Source: an uncultured Ruminococcus sp.
Lineage (GTDB): Bacteria > Bacillota > Clostridia > Oscillospirales > Acutalibacteraceae
Direction: 5' to 3'
DNA length: 64,000 nt
Assembly: GCA_902768825.1 (NCBI GenBank)
Contig: CACXMR010000003.1
Span: 19,485-83,484 of the forward strand
Within the stretch, counting starts at the first letter, position 1, and every line of letters begins with the position of its first letter. The notes below the pieces were generated by a model. It saw only the letters and a program-made list of their open reading frames with translations. It searched no databases and was not told the DNA's origin. This document shows, piece after piece, positions 41,587 through 50,189 of this stretch. The translations under genes were made by a program, and so were the position numbers.

Positions 41587-43206
41587 ATGGATGAAAGAAG
41601 ATTTAACGACGAACAGCTAAGAAATGACGATTACAACGATAACTATAACGAAAGCTATCGCTCACCCGCTAAGGACGAAAGAGGCGCTGATGAATATGAG
41701 GATATAAGCCTGGATTTCAAGCATGAAGAGAACAGCACAATAGACCAGACGGCTCAGCCTGTATTTTTCCCGCCTGAGCAGAAGCCCGCTGAGGCAAGTG
41801 TTGCTCCTTCCTACAGCTACGAGAAGTATAGATCACAGTTTTCGGCTCAGGAGCACGCCCCCAAGGCTTCACGCAGGAAAAGCTCAGGCACCGGAAAGAG
41901 AACAGCTCTTGTAGCCTGTGCGTTGGTGCTTGCTATGGGTCTCGGCTTTGGCGGAGGAGTCCTGGGAGCTTCCCTTGTGGGGGGCAACTCTCAGAGTACG
42001 GTGGTTGCCAACGGAACCGAAGGCAAGGCAGTCGAGGCTACCAAGTCCAACGGTGAAAAGACCGACCTGAAGATCGTGGAGTCCACTAACCAGACCAAGA
42101 CCGGCGGAAACTCTATCCAGACTGTAGTGAAGCAGGTCAAGGATTCAGTGGTCGAGATAAGCACAGAGTCCACTTCTTATAACAGCTTTTACGGTCAGTA
42201 TGTTGTGCAGGGAGCAGGCAGCGGAGTAATTATTTCTGAGGATGGTTACATCATCACTAACCAGCACGTTATTGATGATGCTTCTGATATCACAGTCACA
42301 CTTACCGACAGCACCACCTACAAGGCGAAGGTCATCGGTGCAGACGAGACTCTTGATATTGCCCTGTTAAAAATCGACGCAACCGGATTGACTGTAGCTA
42401 CACTTGGTTCATCCGCAGACCTTGAGGTGGGCGAGACTGCTATCGTCATCGGCAATCCTCTCGGAAAGCTGGGCGGCAGCGTCACCGCCGGCATTATCAG
42501 CTCAACAAAGAGAAACGTCAAGATCGACGGTCAGTATAAGGAGCTTCTCCAGACAGATGCGGCTATCAATCCCGGCAACTCCGGCGGCGGTCTGTTTGAC
42601 GGAAACGGCAACCTTGTGGGCATTATTGTAGCCAAGTCATTGCAGACATCAAGCGGCGAGACTGTAGAGAGCATCGGCTATGCTATTCCCATTGACAACG
42701 TAAAGAATATCCTTGGAGATCTCAAGGATAGCGGATATGTAACAGGCAGAGCATATATCGGCATAACCCCCGTAAATGTAACCGAGTCTAACAAGAGCCA
42801 ATACGGCGTTGAAAAAGAGGGCGTCTATGTCTATAATGTCTATGAGGGCACAGCAGCCGAAGAGGCAGGAATTGTAGTAGGCGATTTGATTCTCAAGTTT
42901 GACGGTAATGACATCAAGACCTCTGCTGATCTTTCGACAGCTGTTCTGAAGAAAAAGGCAGGGGACAAGGTAGAAATGGTTATCTACCGTGACGGCGAGG
43001 AAAAGACCGTTGAGCTTACACTTGGTGAGTCAGTTCCTGAGACCTCCACCGAAAAAAGAAACAGCAACGGCTTTAACTCTAACGGAAATGGTTCCAGAGG
43101 AAGCAACGGCTCCAACGGCGGTGGTTCAAACGGTTACGGCTATGATATCGGCGGCGGCAGCTATGGCGGCAACTACGGCGATATCTTCGATTACTTCTTC
43201 AACTAA
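41587..43206 (+). CDS. HtrA-like membrane-anchored serine protease with PDZ domain
   Basis: Degrades or refolds damaged proteins outside the membrane. The 539-residue chain has a charged cytoplasmic N-terminus (about 1-100), one helix (about 104-128), a trypsin-like domain with the triad H227 (NQHVID), D257 (LDIALLKI) and S332 (GNSGGGLF), and a PDZ domain (about 395-480). The last 50 residues are Gly/Asn/Ser-rich ending in aromatic DYFFN, a tail not normal for HtrA. ATCGGAGG precedes the ATG. Single gene, followed by a perfect hairpin at 43211. Confidence 0.94.
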   Translation: MDERRFNDEQLRNDDYNDNYNESYRSPAKDERGADEYEDISLDFKHEENSTIDQTAQPVFFPPEQKPAEASVAPSYSYEKYRSQFSAQEHAPKASRRKSSGTGKRTALVACALVLAMGLGFGGGVLGASLVGGNSQSTVVANGTEGKAVEATKSNGEKTDLKIVESTNQTKTGGNSIQTVVKQVKDSVVEISTESTSYNSFYGQYVVQGAGSGVIISEDGYIITNQHVIDDASDITVTLTDSTTYKAKVIGADETLDIALLKIDATGLTVATLGSSADLEVGETAIVIGNPLGKLGGSVTAGIISSTKRNVKIDGQYKELLQTDAAINPGNSGGGLFDGNGNLVGIIVAKSLQTSSGETVESIGYAIPIDNVKNILGDLKDSGYVTGRAYIGITPVNVTESNKSQYGVEKEGVYVYNVYEGTAAEEAGIVVGDLILKFDGNDIKTSADLSTAVLKKKAGDKVEMVIYRDGEEKTVELTLGESVPETSTEKRNSNGFNSNGNGSRGSNGSNGGGSNGYGYDIGGGSYGGNYGDIFDYFFN

Positions 43207-43210
43207 CCCT

Positions 43211-43262
43211 GTCAGGGGGACTTTTGCGAAAAAGTCCCCCTGACAACCCCGAAAACGCTGTT
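43211..43262 (+). repeat. Perfect hairpin module behind htrA
   Basis: GTCAGGGGGACTTTT (43211-43225) and AAAAGTCCCCCTGAC (43230-43244) form a perfect 15-bp stem closed by a GCGA (GNRA) tetraloop, then AACCCCGAAAACGCTGTT. It begins four bases after the htrA stop. Copies sit at the ends of clpC and yfhO. Confidence 0.9.
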
Positions 43263-43450
43263 CGCAGGGAAGAATGTCTGATTTCACAGTTGACTGCTTG
43301 CGGTTCTTAGTAAATTTTCAATCCGCAGAAGCAAAAGCAGCCATACCCGAAAGACTATCACTGCGAAATGTGGTGCGCAGGCTCTGCACCGGGCGCCAAG
43401 CGTCCGCTCCCAATTTTGCGGGGCAGAATGAATAATAATTTAATACTTTG

Positions 43451-43683
43451 CTTACACCTCACTCATCTTTCATAATTTCTCCTCGAAGCGGGCTGCATCA
43501 TTATGGTGCAGTCCGTTTCAGTCTGATTTCACAGTTGGCTGCTCCCCTGCGGCAGATACTATCATCTCGCGGACGCTGAATTATCGCATCGATGTGACAA
43601 ATAACACGAAATGGGGTGCGCAGGCTATGCACCGGCCTTACACCTCACTCATCTTTCATAATCTCTCCTCAAAGCGGGCTGCA
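43451..43683 (+). repeat. Duplicated 47-bp element with terminator-like hairpins
   Basis: CTTACACCTCACTCATCTTT followed by CATAATYTCTCCTCRAAGCG and GGCTGCA occurs at 43451-43497 and 43637-43683 with two differences. Each copy leads into a hairpin (GCGGGCTGCA with TGCAGTCCGT; AAAGCGGGC with GCCCGCTTT). The palindromes GGTGCGCAGGCTCTGCACC (43374) and its variant at 43614 lie between. The 705-base spacer 43207-43911 is filled with such modules; I see no gene in it. Confidence 0.8.
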
Positions 43684-43785
43684 CTGAACAGGTGCCGCCC
43701 GCTTTGCTGTTCCTGTTTGCAGTGCAAGATCGATTAGTTAACGGGAAGGTGCGTAATATAATAGTAACAACTGCGAGGGCAGTTG

Positions 43786-43850
43786 GAGTCCGTTTACAGA
43801 GCCAAAGGGAGTGGAGGGTGCAGCGCAAATTGGGAGCTGCAGCTTGCCGC
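43786..43850 (+). repeat. REP-like element copy
   Basis: GAGCCAAAGGGAGTGGAGGG, TGCAGCGCAAAT and GGGAGCTGCAGCTTGCCGC (43832-43850), a diverged relative of the 67-bp units at 7362-7494. Confidence 0.75.
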
Positions 43851-43854
43851 CAAA

Positions 43855-43888
43855 ACAAAAACACGGCATCCCAAACGGGACACCGTGT
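43855..43888 (-). terminator. Terminator of the sugar ABC ATPase gene
   Basis: On the minus strand ACACGG-type stem: ACACGG (43861-43866) pairs with CCGTGT (43883-43888), with an inner CCC/GGG pairing, followed on the minus strand by TTTTTGTTTTGG. Confidence 0.75.
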
Positions 43889-43911
43889 ATTATTATCGGT
43901 ATTATAATTGA

Positions 43912-45024
43912 TTAGTTGGTGATGGTTCTCTCTGTTTCCTTGTCAAAGATGTGGATCTTCTCAACGTCGAGAGCGATCTCAACAACTTCGCCAGCTTCTG
44001 CAGTAGAAGAAGGATCAACACGAGCAACGCAGGATGTACCCTCGATTGTGAGATAGAGGTAGATCTCGTTACCCATAAGCTCTGTGATTTCTACCTGAGC
44101 CTCGATGATGCTCTCTTCTGATCTCTCAAGGAATTCAGGCTCATCATGCACGTCCTCAGGACGGATGCCCAGTACAACATCCTTGCCAACAAAGTGTGAA
44201 AGAATGTTCTTCTTATTCTTTGACTCAGGCAGCGGAATGGTGTAGCGGCCAAACTGAATGCCGTAATCATCGCCTGATCTTACGATAGTAGCGTCGATGA
44301 AGTTCATCTGAGGTGTGCCCATGAATCCGGCAACAAACTGGTTACAGGGTCTCTCATAGAGGTTCTGAGGAGTATCAACCTGCTGAATGAAGCCGTCCTT
44401 CATAACAACGATACGGTCAGCCATGGTCATAGCCTCTGTCTGGTCATGTGTAACGTAGATGAAGGTTGTGCCGAGTCTCTTATGGAGCTTAGAAATCTCA
44501 GTTCTCATGGCAGTTCTGAGCTTTGCATCAAGGTTAGAAAGCGGCTCGTCGAGAAGGAATACCTTAGGATCACGAACGATAGCACGGCCGAGGGCAACAC
44601 GCTGTCTCTGTCCACCGGAGAGAGCCTTAGGCTTACGCTCGAGAAGGTGAGCGATATCAAGTGATCTTGCAGCTTCTTCAACACGTCTTCTGATCTCCTC
44701 TGGAGGAGTCTTCCTGAGCTTAAGACCAAAAGCCATATTGTCAAACACTGTCATATGGGGATAAAGAGCGTAGTTCTGGAACACCATTGCGATATCTCTT
44801 TCCTTCGGAGAGATGTCGTTAGCAAGAACGTCACCAATATGAAGCTCGCCCTTAGAAATATCCTCAAGTCCTGCAATCATACGGAGGGTTGTTGACTTAC
44901 CGCAACCTGAAGGACCAACGAAGATAATAAACTCTTTGTCAGCAATCTCAAGGTTAAAGTCGCTTACTGCAACAACGTTTCCGTCATAGATCTTGTAAAC
45001 ATTTTTTAAAGATACACTTGCCAT
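43912..45024 (-). CDS. Carbohydrate ABC transporter ATPase (MsmX/UgpC/MalK type)
   Basis: The 370-residue ATP-hydrolysing subunit of a CUT1-type sugar importer. It has [16 protein letters not shown] (Walker A), [15 protein letters not shown] (signature), [16 protein letters not shown] (Walker B) and the C-terminal TOBE/MalK regulatory domain (about 240-370). I chose the ATG at 45024 with AGGAGGAT ahead; a longer form from 45081 lacks a site. No permease or binding protein is nearby; in firmicutes such lone ATPases (MsmX, MsmK) serve several sugar importers, which would suit a starch degrader. Confidence 0.93.
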   Translation of the reverse strand: MASVSLKNVYKIYDGNVVAVSDFNLEIADKEFIIFVGPSGCGKSTTLRMIAGLEDISKGELHIGDVLANDISPKERDIAMVFQNYALYPHMTVFDNMAFGLKLRKTPPEEIRRRVEEAARSLDIAHLLERKPKALSGGQRQRVALGRAIVRDPKVFLLDEPLSNLDAKLRTAMRTEISKLHKRLGTTFIYVTHDQTEAMTMADRIVVMKDGFIQQVDTPQNLYERPCNQFVAGFMGTPQMNFIDATIVRSGDDYGIQFGRYTIPLPESKNKKNILSHFVGKDVVLGIRPEDVHDEPEFLERSEESIIEAQVEITELMGNEIYLYLTIEGTSCVARVDPSSTAEAGEVVEIALDVEKIHIFDKETERTITN

Positions 45025-45213
45025 AAATAATCCTCCTGAGTTCGCTATATTAAAAGCGTATTTGGAATCGATTTTCAACACTATTACTTTAACATATTTT
45101 TTCCTAAAATAAAAGACTTTTTTTTACTAAAATCTTTACCTCTTGTTTAGATATAATTCACATAAGACAAATATCATATATTCAAATTGTGCACTATGTA
45201 TATTCATATAGGC

Positions 45214-45933
45214 TTAAATTCCGTGTTTTCGGCTTATAATATGAATTATTTCCTCATTGTTGAGATATCTTGACTCTCCTTGTGCAAGAGAAGCGTCAAG
45301 ATAAACTTCTCCTATTCTGACTCTTTTAAGAGCAGTGACCTCTGCTCCGATGGCCTGGAACATACGTTTTATCTGGTGAAATTTGCCCTCGCAGATCTCC
45401 ACAAGAGCGCTGCTTTTGCCTGTAATTTTCATTTCCGCAGGCAGGCAGCTTAGTTCGCCTGTGGTTATGCCGGCTGCAAAGGCTTCCACGTCCTTTTCAG
45501 TCAGCTCTTTGTCGCACTCCACTTCATAGAGCTTGTAGACGTGGCTTTTTGGGGAGAGCATTTTATGCGCAAGCTCACCGTCATTGGTGATGAGAATGAA
45601 GCCAACTGTATCCTTGTCCAGCCTTCCCGCAGGAAAGAGGTCACGGCGCTGCATTTCAGGGGGTAGCAGGTCGATAACCGTTTTAGCATGCTTATCATTG
45701 CTTGCGGACAAAACCCCTGCGGGCTTGTTCATCATTATGTATACAAATCTGCAAAACTCAAGCTCCCTGCCGTCAACGGTAAAAACCGTGGTCTCAGGGT
45801 CGTATTTCTCCTCAGGACGCATAACCCTTTTGCCGTTTGCAAGGATACGCCCGCTGCGGATCATGCTTTTGATCTCGCTTCTGCTTGCCACGTTTTGAGA
45901 TGACAATATTTTGTCTGTTCTTTCCAATGCCAT
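45214..45933 (-). CDS. RsuA-family rRNA pseudouridine synthase
   Basis: Modifies a uridine in 16S or 23S rRNA. The 239-residue protein has an N-terminal S4 domain (MALERTDKILSSQNVASRSE and IRSGRILANGKRV) and a synthase domain with the catalytic aspartate in FPAGRLDKDTVGF, then LLPPEM and GKFHQIKRMFQAIG. The RsuA/RluB/RluE group is clear; the target base is not. It diverges from the LysM gene by 113 bases and lies 189 bases upstream of the ABC ATPase gene. Confidence 0.9.
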   Translation of the reverse strand: MALERTDKILSSQNVASRSEIKSMIRSGRILANGKRVMRPEEKYDPETTVFTVDGRELEFCRFVYIMMNKPAGVLSASNDKHAKTVIDLLPPEMQRRDLFPAGRLDKDTVGFILITNDGELAHKMLSPKSHVYKLYEVECDKELTEKDVEAFAAGITTGELSCLPAEMKITGKSSALVEICEGKFHQIKRMFQAIGAEVTALKRVRIGEVYLDASLAQGESRYLNNEEIIHIISRKHGI

Positions 45934-46046
45934 AGTATCACCGGTAATATCTGATTTTTGTTAATACAGTGATATTATATCATGACGGATGACAAAATAC
46001 AAACAGTTTTATGTTGATTTGCATATTATAGATCGGAGGGATGAAA

Positions 46047-46718
46047 ATGGAAACAATTATCTACACGGTGAAAAAGGGCGATACTCTCTATGATATCGCA
46101 AAGCGCTGCGGGACAACGGTAGGCATGATAACACGCTATAACGGAATTATTGAGCCTGATATGATTTATCCCGGACAGATACTGAGGATTCCTGTCTCCG
46201 AGATACCCTGCATGAAAAAGAACTGTGCCCCTGAGATCGAATATATCGTCAAAAAAGGCGATACCCTTGCTGATATAGCCATAAGATTCGGCAGCGGGAT
46301 AAGGGCTATATCCCAGCTCAACGGCATCACTGACCCGGATAATATCGAAGCAGGCAGGATCATCAAGATTCCTGTCAGCAAGGAAGGCTCCTACACCATA
46401 CAAAAGGGGGACACACTCTCTGAGATCGCCCGCAAAACAGACACCACGGTGGCGCAGCTTGATGAAAATAATGAGATATCCGATCCCGACAAGATAACGG
46501 CAGGGGAGCTTATTGACATCCCGGAAAAGGAAATGGCAGAGGATTCTCAGATCGGGGAGGATGACAGTGAAAGCATTGTGGAATATCTTGTCAAGAGCGG
46601 CGATACCCTGTGGAAGATAGCAAAGGAGTATGGTGTGAGCGTTGCCTATATAATTAATCTCAACAGGCTCACAAGGCCAGACTGCCTTATGGAGGGGCAG
46701 ATATTGAGGATAAGGTAA
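46047..46718 (+). CDS. LysM-repeat protein with four LysM domains
   Basis: A 223-residue protein made of four LysM domains (about 3-47, 62-107, 110-155 and 177-223), each with a (V/I)xxGDTLxxIA core and ending in an IPV or RIR. There is no signal peptide, membrane helix or catalytic domain. LysM domains bind peptidoglycan or chitin-like sugars; in spore formers, LysM-only proteins without signal peptides (SafA type) work in the spore coat. I chose the second ATG (46047), seven bases behind GGAGG; the first, at 46041, abuts it. Confidence 0.9.
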   Translation: METIIYTVKKGDTLYDIAKRCGTTVGMITRYNGIIEPDMIYPGQILRIPVSEIPCMKKNCAPEIEYIVKKGDTLADIAIRFGSGIRAISQLNGITDPDNIEAGRIIKIPVSKEGSYTIQKGDTLSEIARKTDTTVAQLDENNEISDPDKITAGELIDIPEKEMAEDSQIGEDDSESIVEYLVKSGDTLWKIAKEYGVSVAYIINLNRLTRPDCLMEGQILRIR

Positions 46719-46770
46719 GACTATAATTCAAAAAGAAAACATTATCACCCAGGCTTTTCGCTCTCTGCTC

Positions 46771-46961
46771 GGCAAGCTGCCGGTCCCGATTATGTTTTGG
46801 AAAGACATATAATAACGGTTCGATAATACTTTTCCAAAACCAATTCGGGAGCGCAGGCTCTGCGCTGGCAAGCTGCCGGTCCCGATTTTGTTTTGGAAAG
46901 ACATATAATAACGGTTTGTTAATACTTTTCCAAAACCAATTCGGGAGCGCAGGCTCTGCGC
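46771..46961. repeat. Tandem 96-bp repeat, two copies, with internal inverted repeat
   Basis: Unit 1 (46771-46866) and unit 2 (46867-46961) differ at few positions. Each has TCCCGATT..GTTTTGGAAAG facing CTTTTCCAAAAC..AATTCGGGA around a 26-base loop, then GGGAGCGCAGGCTCTGCGC. The pair abuts the flippase stop codon at 46963. It fills the space between two converging genes and may terminate both; it looks like a small MITE-like element duplicated through the REP-like palindrome. Confidence 0.9.
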
Positions 46962-46962
46962 C

Positions 46963-48294
46963 CTACAGGCAGAAAATCAGCGCACATAACAGTGGCACAA
47001 TAATATCCCACCATATCCTTATGCGGAAGGAGGTTATCTTCACCAGACGGAGAAGGCTCATTAGTGTGTTGATAAGCTCACTGGTGATTATGACAGCGGC
47101 TGCCCCTACAATACCCATTGACGGAAGCAAAAATATTGTTAGCAGGATGCGGAGGGTTGAGTCGATGGTGTTAAAGATAAAATAGCTTGTCTGTTCATTA
47201 AGCCCCTTGAGAATACTGTCAACCACCGAGTCCAGATACATAAAGGGTATGACAGGGGCAAGCAGGGAGAGATAGCGTCCTGCCTCTGCTGACCCGAAGA
47301 GGGCTTCGCAGATGGTAGTGCCGTAGAATACAAAAACCACAGTCACTGGCAGCGAATAGCGAAGTGCACAGGACACCATCTTTTCGGTAATCCTGCGGAC
47401 AGCGGCAGTGTTCCCGCAGACACGCTCCTCGCTTATCTCAGATACTATCAGTGAGGCAAAGGGAAGCACTATCACCGAGGGGAAGGTCAGCACCGGCAAT
47501 GTCATACCGCAGATTACACCATATTGAGATAATGCTTCGGCAGGGGACAGACCATATTTTTGCAGTCCTATGGGGATGAGGGCGTTTTCGGCAGCGGACA
47601 TACCCCATCGTAGCAGGGCGTTTGCTGTGACCGGCAGGAAAACCGGCAGCATGGATCTCACAAGACCATCCGTCCGCTCAGGTAAGATGCCGGTGCTCTT
47701 GATATCTGCACGGTAGCACAGCAGAGAATAGATGAATGAAACGATCTCCGCCCCGGTGGTTCCGGCGACAGTAAGCATACACGCCTGTTCAAGGCTTTGG
47801 GGTTGAAAAAAAGAAAACATCACAAGGAAGCTGCCGATCTCAATGACCTGCTCAAGCAGCTGCTCACCGCAGTTCGGGAGGGTCTTTTTCCGAGCAAGGA
47901 AGTAGCCCCTGACACAGGCTGATACAGCCAAAAAGGGCAGAGACGGGGCAAGGAGCATCAGAGCGGGCATTGTTCTTTTATCATGCAGGACGAGGGTTGA
48001 CAGGGGCAGAGCTGTCGTGAGCATTAATACTCCAAGAGATGCGCCTATAAAAAAGGACAGCATCATACAGCGCTCTACCGAAAATCTTGCTTTGCCATGC
48101 TGTCCCAGGGCGTTAAGCTCTGAAAATACCCTGGTGGCGCAGAGGGAGACTCCTGTGGAAGCCATTGCCCCAAAGACCAGATAGACACTCAGGACAAGCT
48201 GATAAAGCCCCAGCCCCTGAGGACCAAGCCTGTCTGACAGGAATACCCTGAAGATCATTGAAATGACCCTTATTATCAATGCGGAGGCTGCCAT
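46963..48294 (-). CDS. SpoVB/MATE-like polysaccharide flippase
   Basis: A membrane protein of at least 443 residues with about fourteen helices, resembling the SpoVB/MurJ/Wzx group that flips lipid-linked sugars. SDRLGPQGLGLYQLVLSVYL and STGVSLCATRVFSELNA are typical of the first helices. The ATG at 48294 lacks a ribosome site. Reading on upstream in frame gives I-R-K-G-L-F-I-R-N-G-I-I-M, the usual first residues of the family, starting with ATC at 48330 behind GGGGGTGATCCC. The true start may be that non-standard codon. No sporulation partner lies adjacent, so its substrate is uncertain. Confidence 0.82.
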   Translation of the reverse strand: MAASALIIRVISMIFRVFLSDRLGPQGLGLYQLVLSVYLVFGAMASTGVSLCATRVFSELNALGQHGKARFSVERCMMLSFFIGASLGVLMLTTALPLSTLVLHDKRTMPALMLLAPSLPFLAVSACVRGYFLARKKTLPNCGEQLLEQVIEIGSFLVMFSFFQPQSLEQACMLTVAGTTGAEIVSFIYSLLCYRADIKSTGILPERTDGLVRSMLPVFLPVTANALLRWGMSAAENALIPIGLQKYGLSPAEALSQYGVICGMTLPVLTFPSVIVLPFASLIVSEISEERVCGNTAAVRRITEKMVSCALRYSLPVTVVFVFYGTTICEALFGSAEAGRYLSLLAPVIPFMYLDSVVDSILKGLNEQTSYFIFNTIDSTLRILLTIFLLPSMGIVGAAAVIITSELINTLMSLLRLVKITSFRIRIWWDIIVPLLCALIFCL

Positions 48295-48455
48295 GATAAT
48301 ACCGTTTCTGATGAAAAGTCCCTTGCGGATGGGATCACCCCCGTGAAAAATGTTGAGATTTTCATTGACGAGAAATGAGATGTATTATAGAATAGATATA
48401 GAAAAATAATGCCGCCGGTGGTGTCCTGCGACAATGAGTAAAGTGAGATGGTAAA

Positions 48456-50189
48456 ATGCTCCGGTTAAGAAGATTCCTCAAGGACTATAAGCTCCAGCTA
48501 ATCATAGGTCCTATCTGCAAGCTTATAGAGGCAATTTTTGAGCTGTTTATCCCAGTGATAACCGCTGACATAATCGACAACGGGGTCAGGACTAACGATG
48601 TGGGCTATGTCATGCAGAAGGGTGCGCTGATGATATTGCTGGGTGCTCTCGGACTGGGCTTTGCCCTTGTCTGTCAGAAATCCGCATCCGTCGCTTCTCA
48701 GGGCTTTGGCACCAAGGTGAGAAGCGCCATGTTCCGGCACATCAACACCCTGTCCCACAATGAGCTTGACAAGCTGGGCACGCCTTCACTCATCACAAGG
48801 CTCACCAATGATGTCAATCGCCTGCAGCTTGCGGTGGCAATGCTTATCAGGCTTGTGATCCGTGCGCCGTTTCTGGTCATCGGTGCCCTGATTATGGCTA
48901 TGACCATTGACATGACGTTGTCACTGATCTTTTTTGGGGCGGCACTGCTTATCGGACTTGTGCTATTTTTGGTAATGACCCGCTCAGTTCCTTTTTACAA
49001 GAGGATACAAAAAAAGCTTGATACCGTGTCACTTATTTCAAGGGAAAACCTCTCCGGCAACAGAGTGATAAGAGCCTTCAGCCGTCAGGAGGACGACCGC
49101 AGCCGCTTTGACGAGTGCAACGACAGTCTTGCCGCCACCGCAGTCAAAGCAGGCAGACTCTCGGCTCTGCTCAATCCTCTTACATACGTTATCGCCCAGG
49201 CTGCCATCATTGCTATAGTATGGTTTGGAGCGGGCTTCGTCTTTACGGGCAACCTCAAAACAGGTGAGATCATAGCTCTTGTGAATTATATGACGCAGAT
49301 ACTTCTTGCTATGATAGTAGTATCCAATTTGGTGGTGATATTCACAAACGCATCAGCATCAGCGGCAAGAGTCAATGAGGTGTTTGACACCAGAAGCTCA
49401 GTGACCGAGTGCGGGACTCCCGTATCAGAGGATGTAAAGGACGCTCCCTGTGTGGAATTCAGAAATGTGAGCTTTGGCTATCACGGCAGCGGACACGCCC
49501 TCAAGGATATCAACTTCTCGCTGAAAAAGGGAGCCACCATAGGCATAATCGGTGGTACGGGTGCAGGCAAGAGTACACTTGTAAATCTAATTCCTCGGTT
49601 TTATGACGCAACTGAGGGCCAGGTGCTGGTGGACGGTGTAGATGTCAGAGAGCTTTCCTTCTCACGTCTCAGGAGCAAGATAGGGATAGTGCCCCAGAAG
49701 GCAGAGCTTTTTTCAGGGACCATAAAGGATAATCTCCGCTTTGGCAAAAAGGACGCAACGGATGAGGATATGGAAAGGGCGCTGAGGATCTCCCAGTCAT
49801 ACGAATTTGTGAGCAAGCTGCCCGAAAAAACCGACAAGCAGATCTCTGCAGGAGGAAAAAATCTCTCCGGCGGTCAGAAGCAGCGTCTCACTATAGCAAG
49901 AGCCCTGGTGGGACGTCCGGAAATACTGATCCTTGATGACAGCGCCAGTGCTCTTGACTTTGCCACAGATGCGGCATTGCGAAAGGCATTGCACGATGAG
50001 ACGGAGGGCATGACAGTCATTATGGTATCCCAGCGTGTGGGAACGGTGCGCTATGCCGATCAGATAATCGTGCTTGACGGCGGAGAGCTTGCAGGCATGG
50101 GCAGCCATAACGAGCTTTATAGGAATTGCAGTGTCTATAGGGAGATATGTCTCTCTCAGCTCAAGGCGGAGGAGGTGGAAAACCCATGA
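48456..50189 (+). CDS. Heterodimeric ABC exporter, subunit with degenerate ATP site
   Basis: A 577-residue half-transporter: six helices (about 1-300) and an ATPase domain with GGTGAGKST (Walker A) and NLSGGQKQRLTIARAL (signature). The Walker B is LILDDSASALD, with aspartate in place of the catalytic glutamate, and the switch histidine is replaced by glutamine (MVSQRV). These changes are typical of the TM287/BmrC-like partner whose own site cannot hydrolyse ATP. Its stop overlaps the start of the next gene by four bases. Substrate unknown; multidrug or lipid export are possible. Confidence 0.9.
   Translation: MLRLRRFLKDYKLQLIIGPICKLIEAIFELFIPVITADIIDNGVRTNDVGYVMQKGALMILLGALGLGFALVCQKSASVASQGFGTKVRSAMFRHINTLSHNELDKLGTPSLITRLTNDVNRLQLAVAMLIRLVIRAPFLVIGALIMAMTIDMTLSLIFFGAALLIGLVLFLVMTRSVPFYKRIQKKLDTVSLISRENLSGNRVIRAFSRQEDDRSRFDECNDSLAATAVKAGRLSALLNPLTYVIAQAAIIAIVWFGAGFVFTGNLKTGEIIALVNYMTQILLAMIVVSNLVVIFTNASASAARVNEVFDTRSSVTECGTPVSEDVKDAPCVEFRNVSFGYHGSGHALKDINFSLKKGATIGIIGGTGAGKSTLVNLIPRFYDATEGQVLVDGVDVRELSFSRLRSKIGIVPQKAELFSGTIKDNLRFGKKDATDEDMERALRISQSYEFVSKLPEKTDKQISAGGKNLSGGQKQRLTIARALVGRPEILILDDSASALDFATDAALRKALHDETEGMTVIMVSQRVGTVRYADQIIVLDGGELAGMGSHNELYRNCSVYREICLSQLKAEEVENP

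Noticed and set aside
43649-43907. Small open frames on both strands in the 43.2-43.9 kb spacer
   Set aside because: Consist of repeat modules; no ribosome sites.
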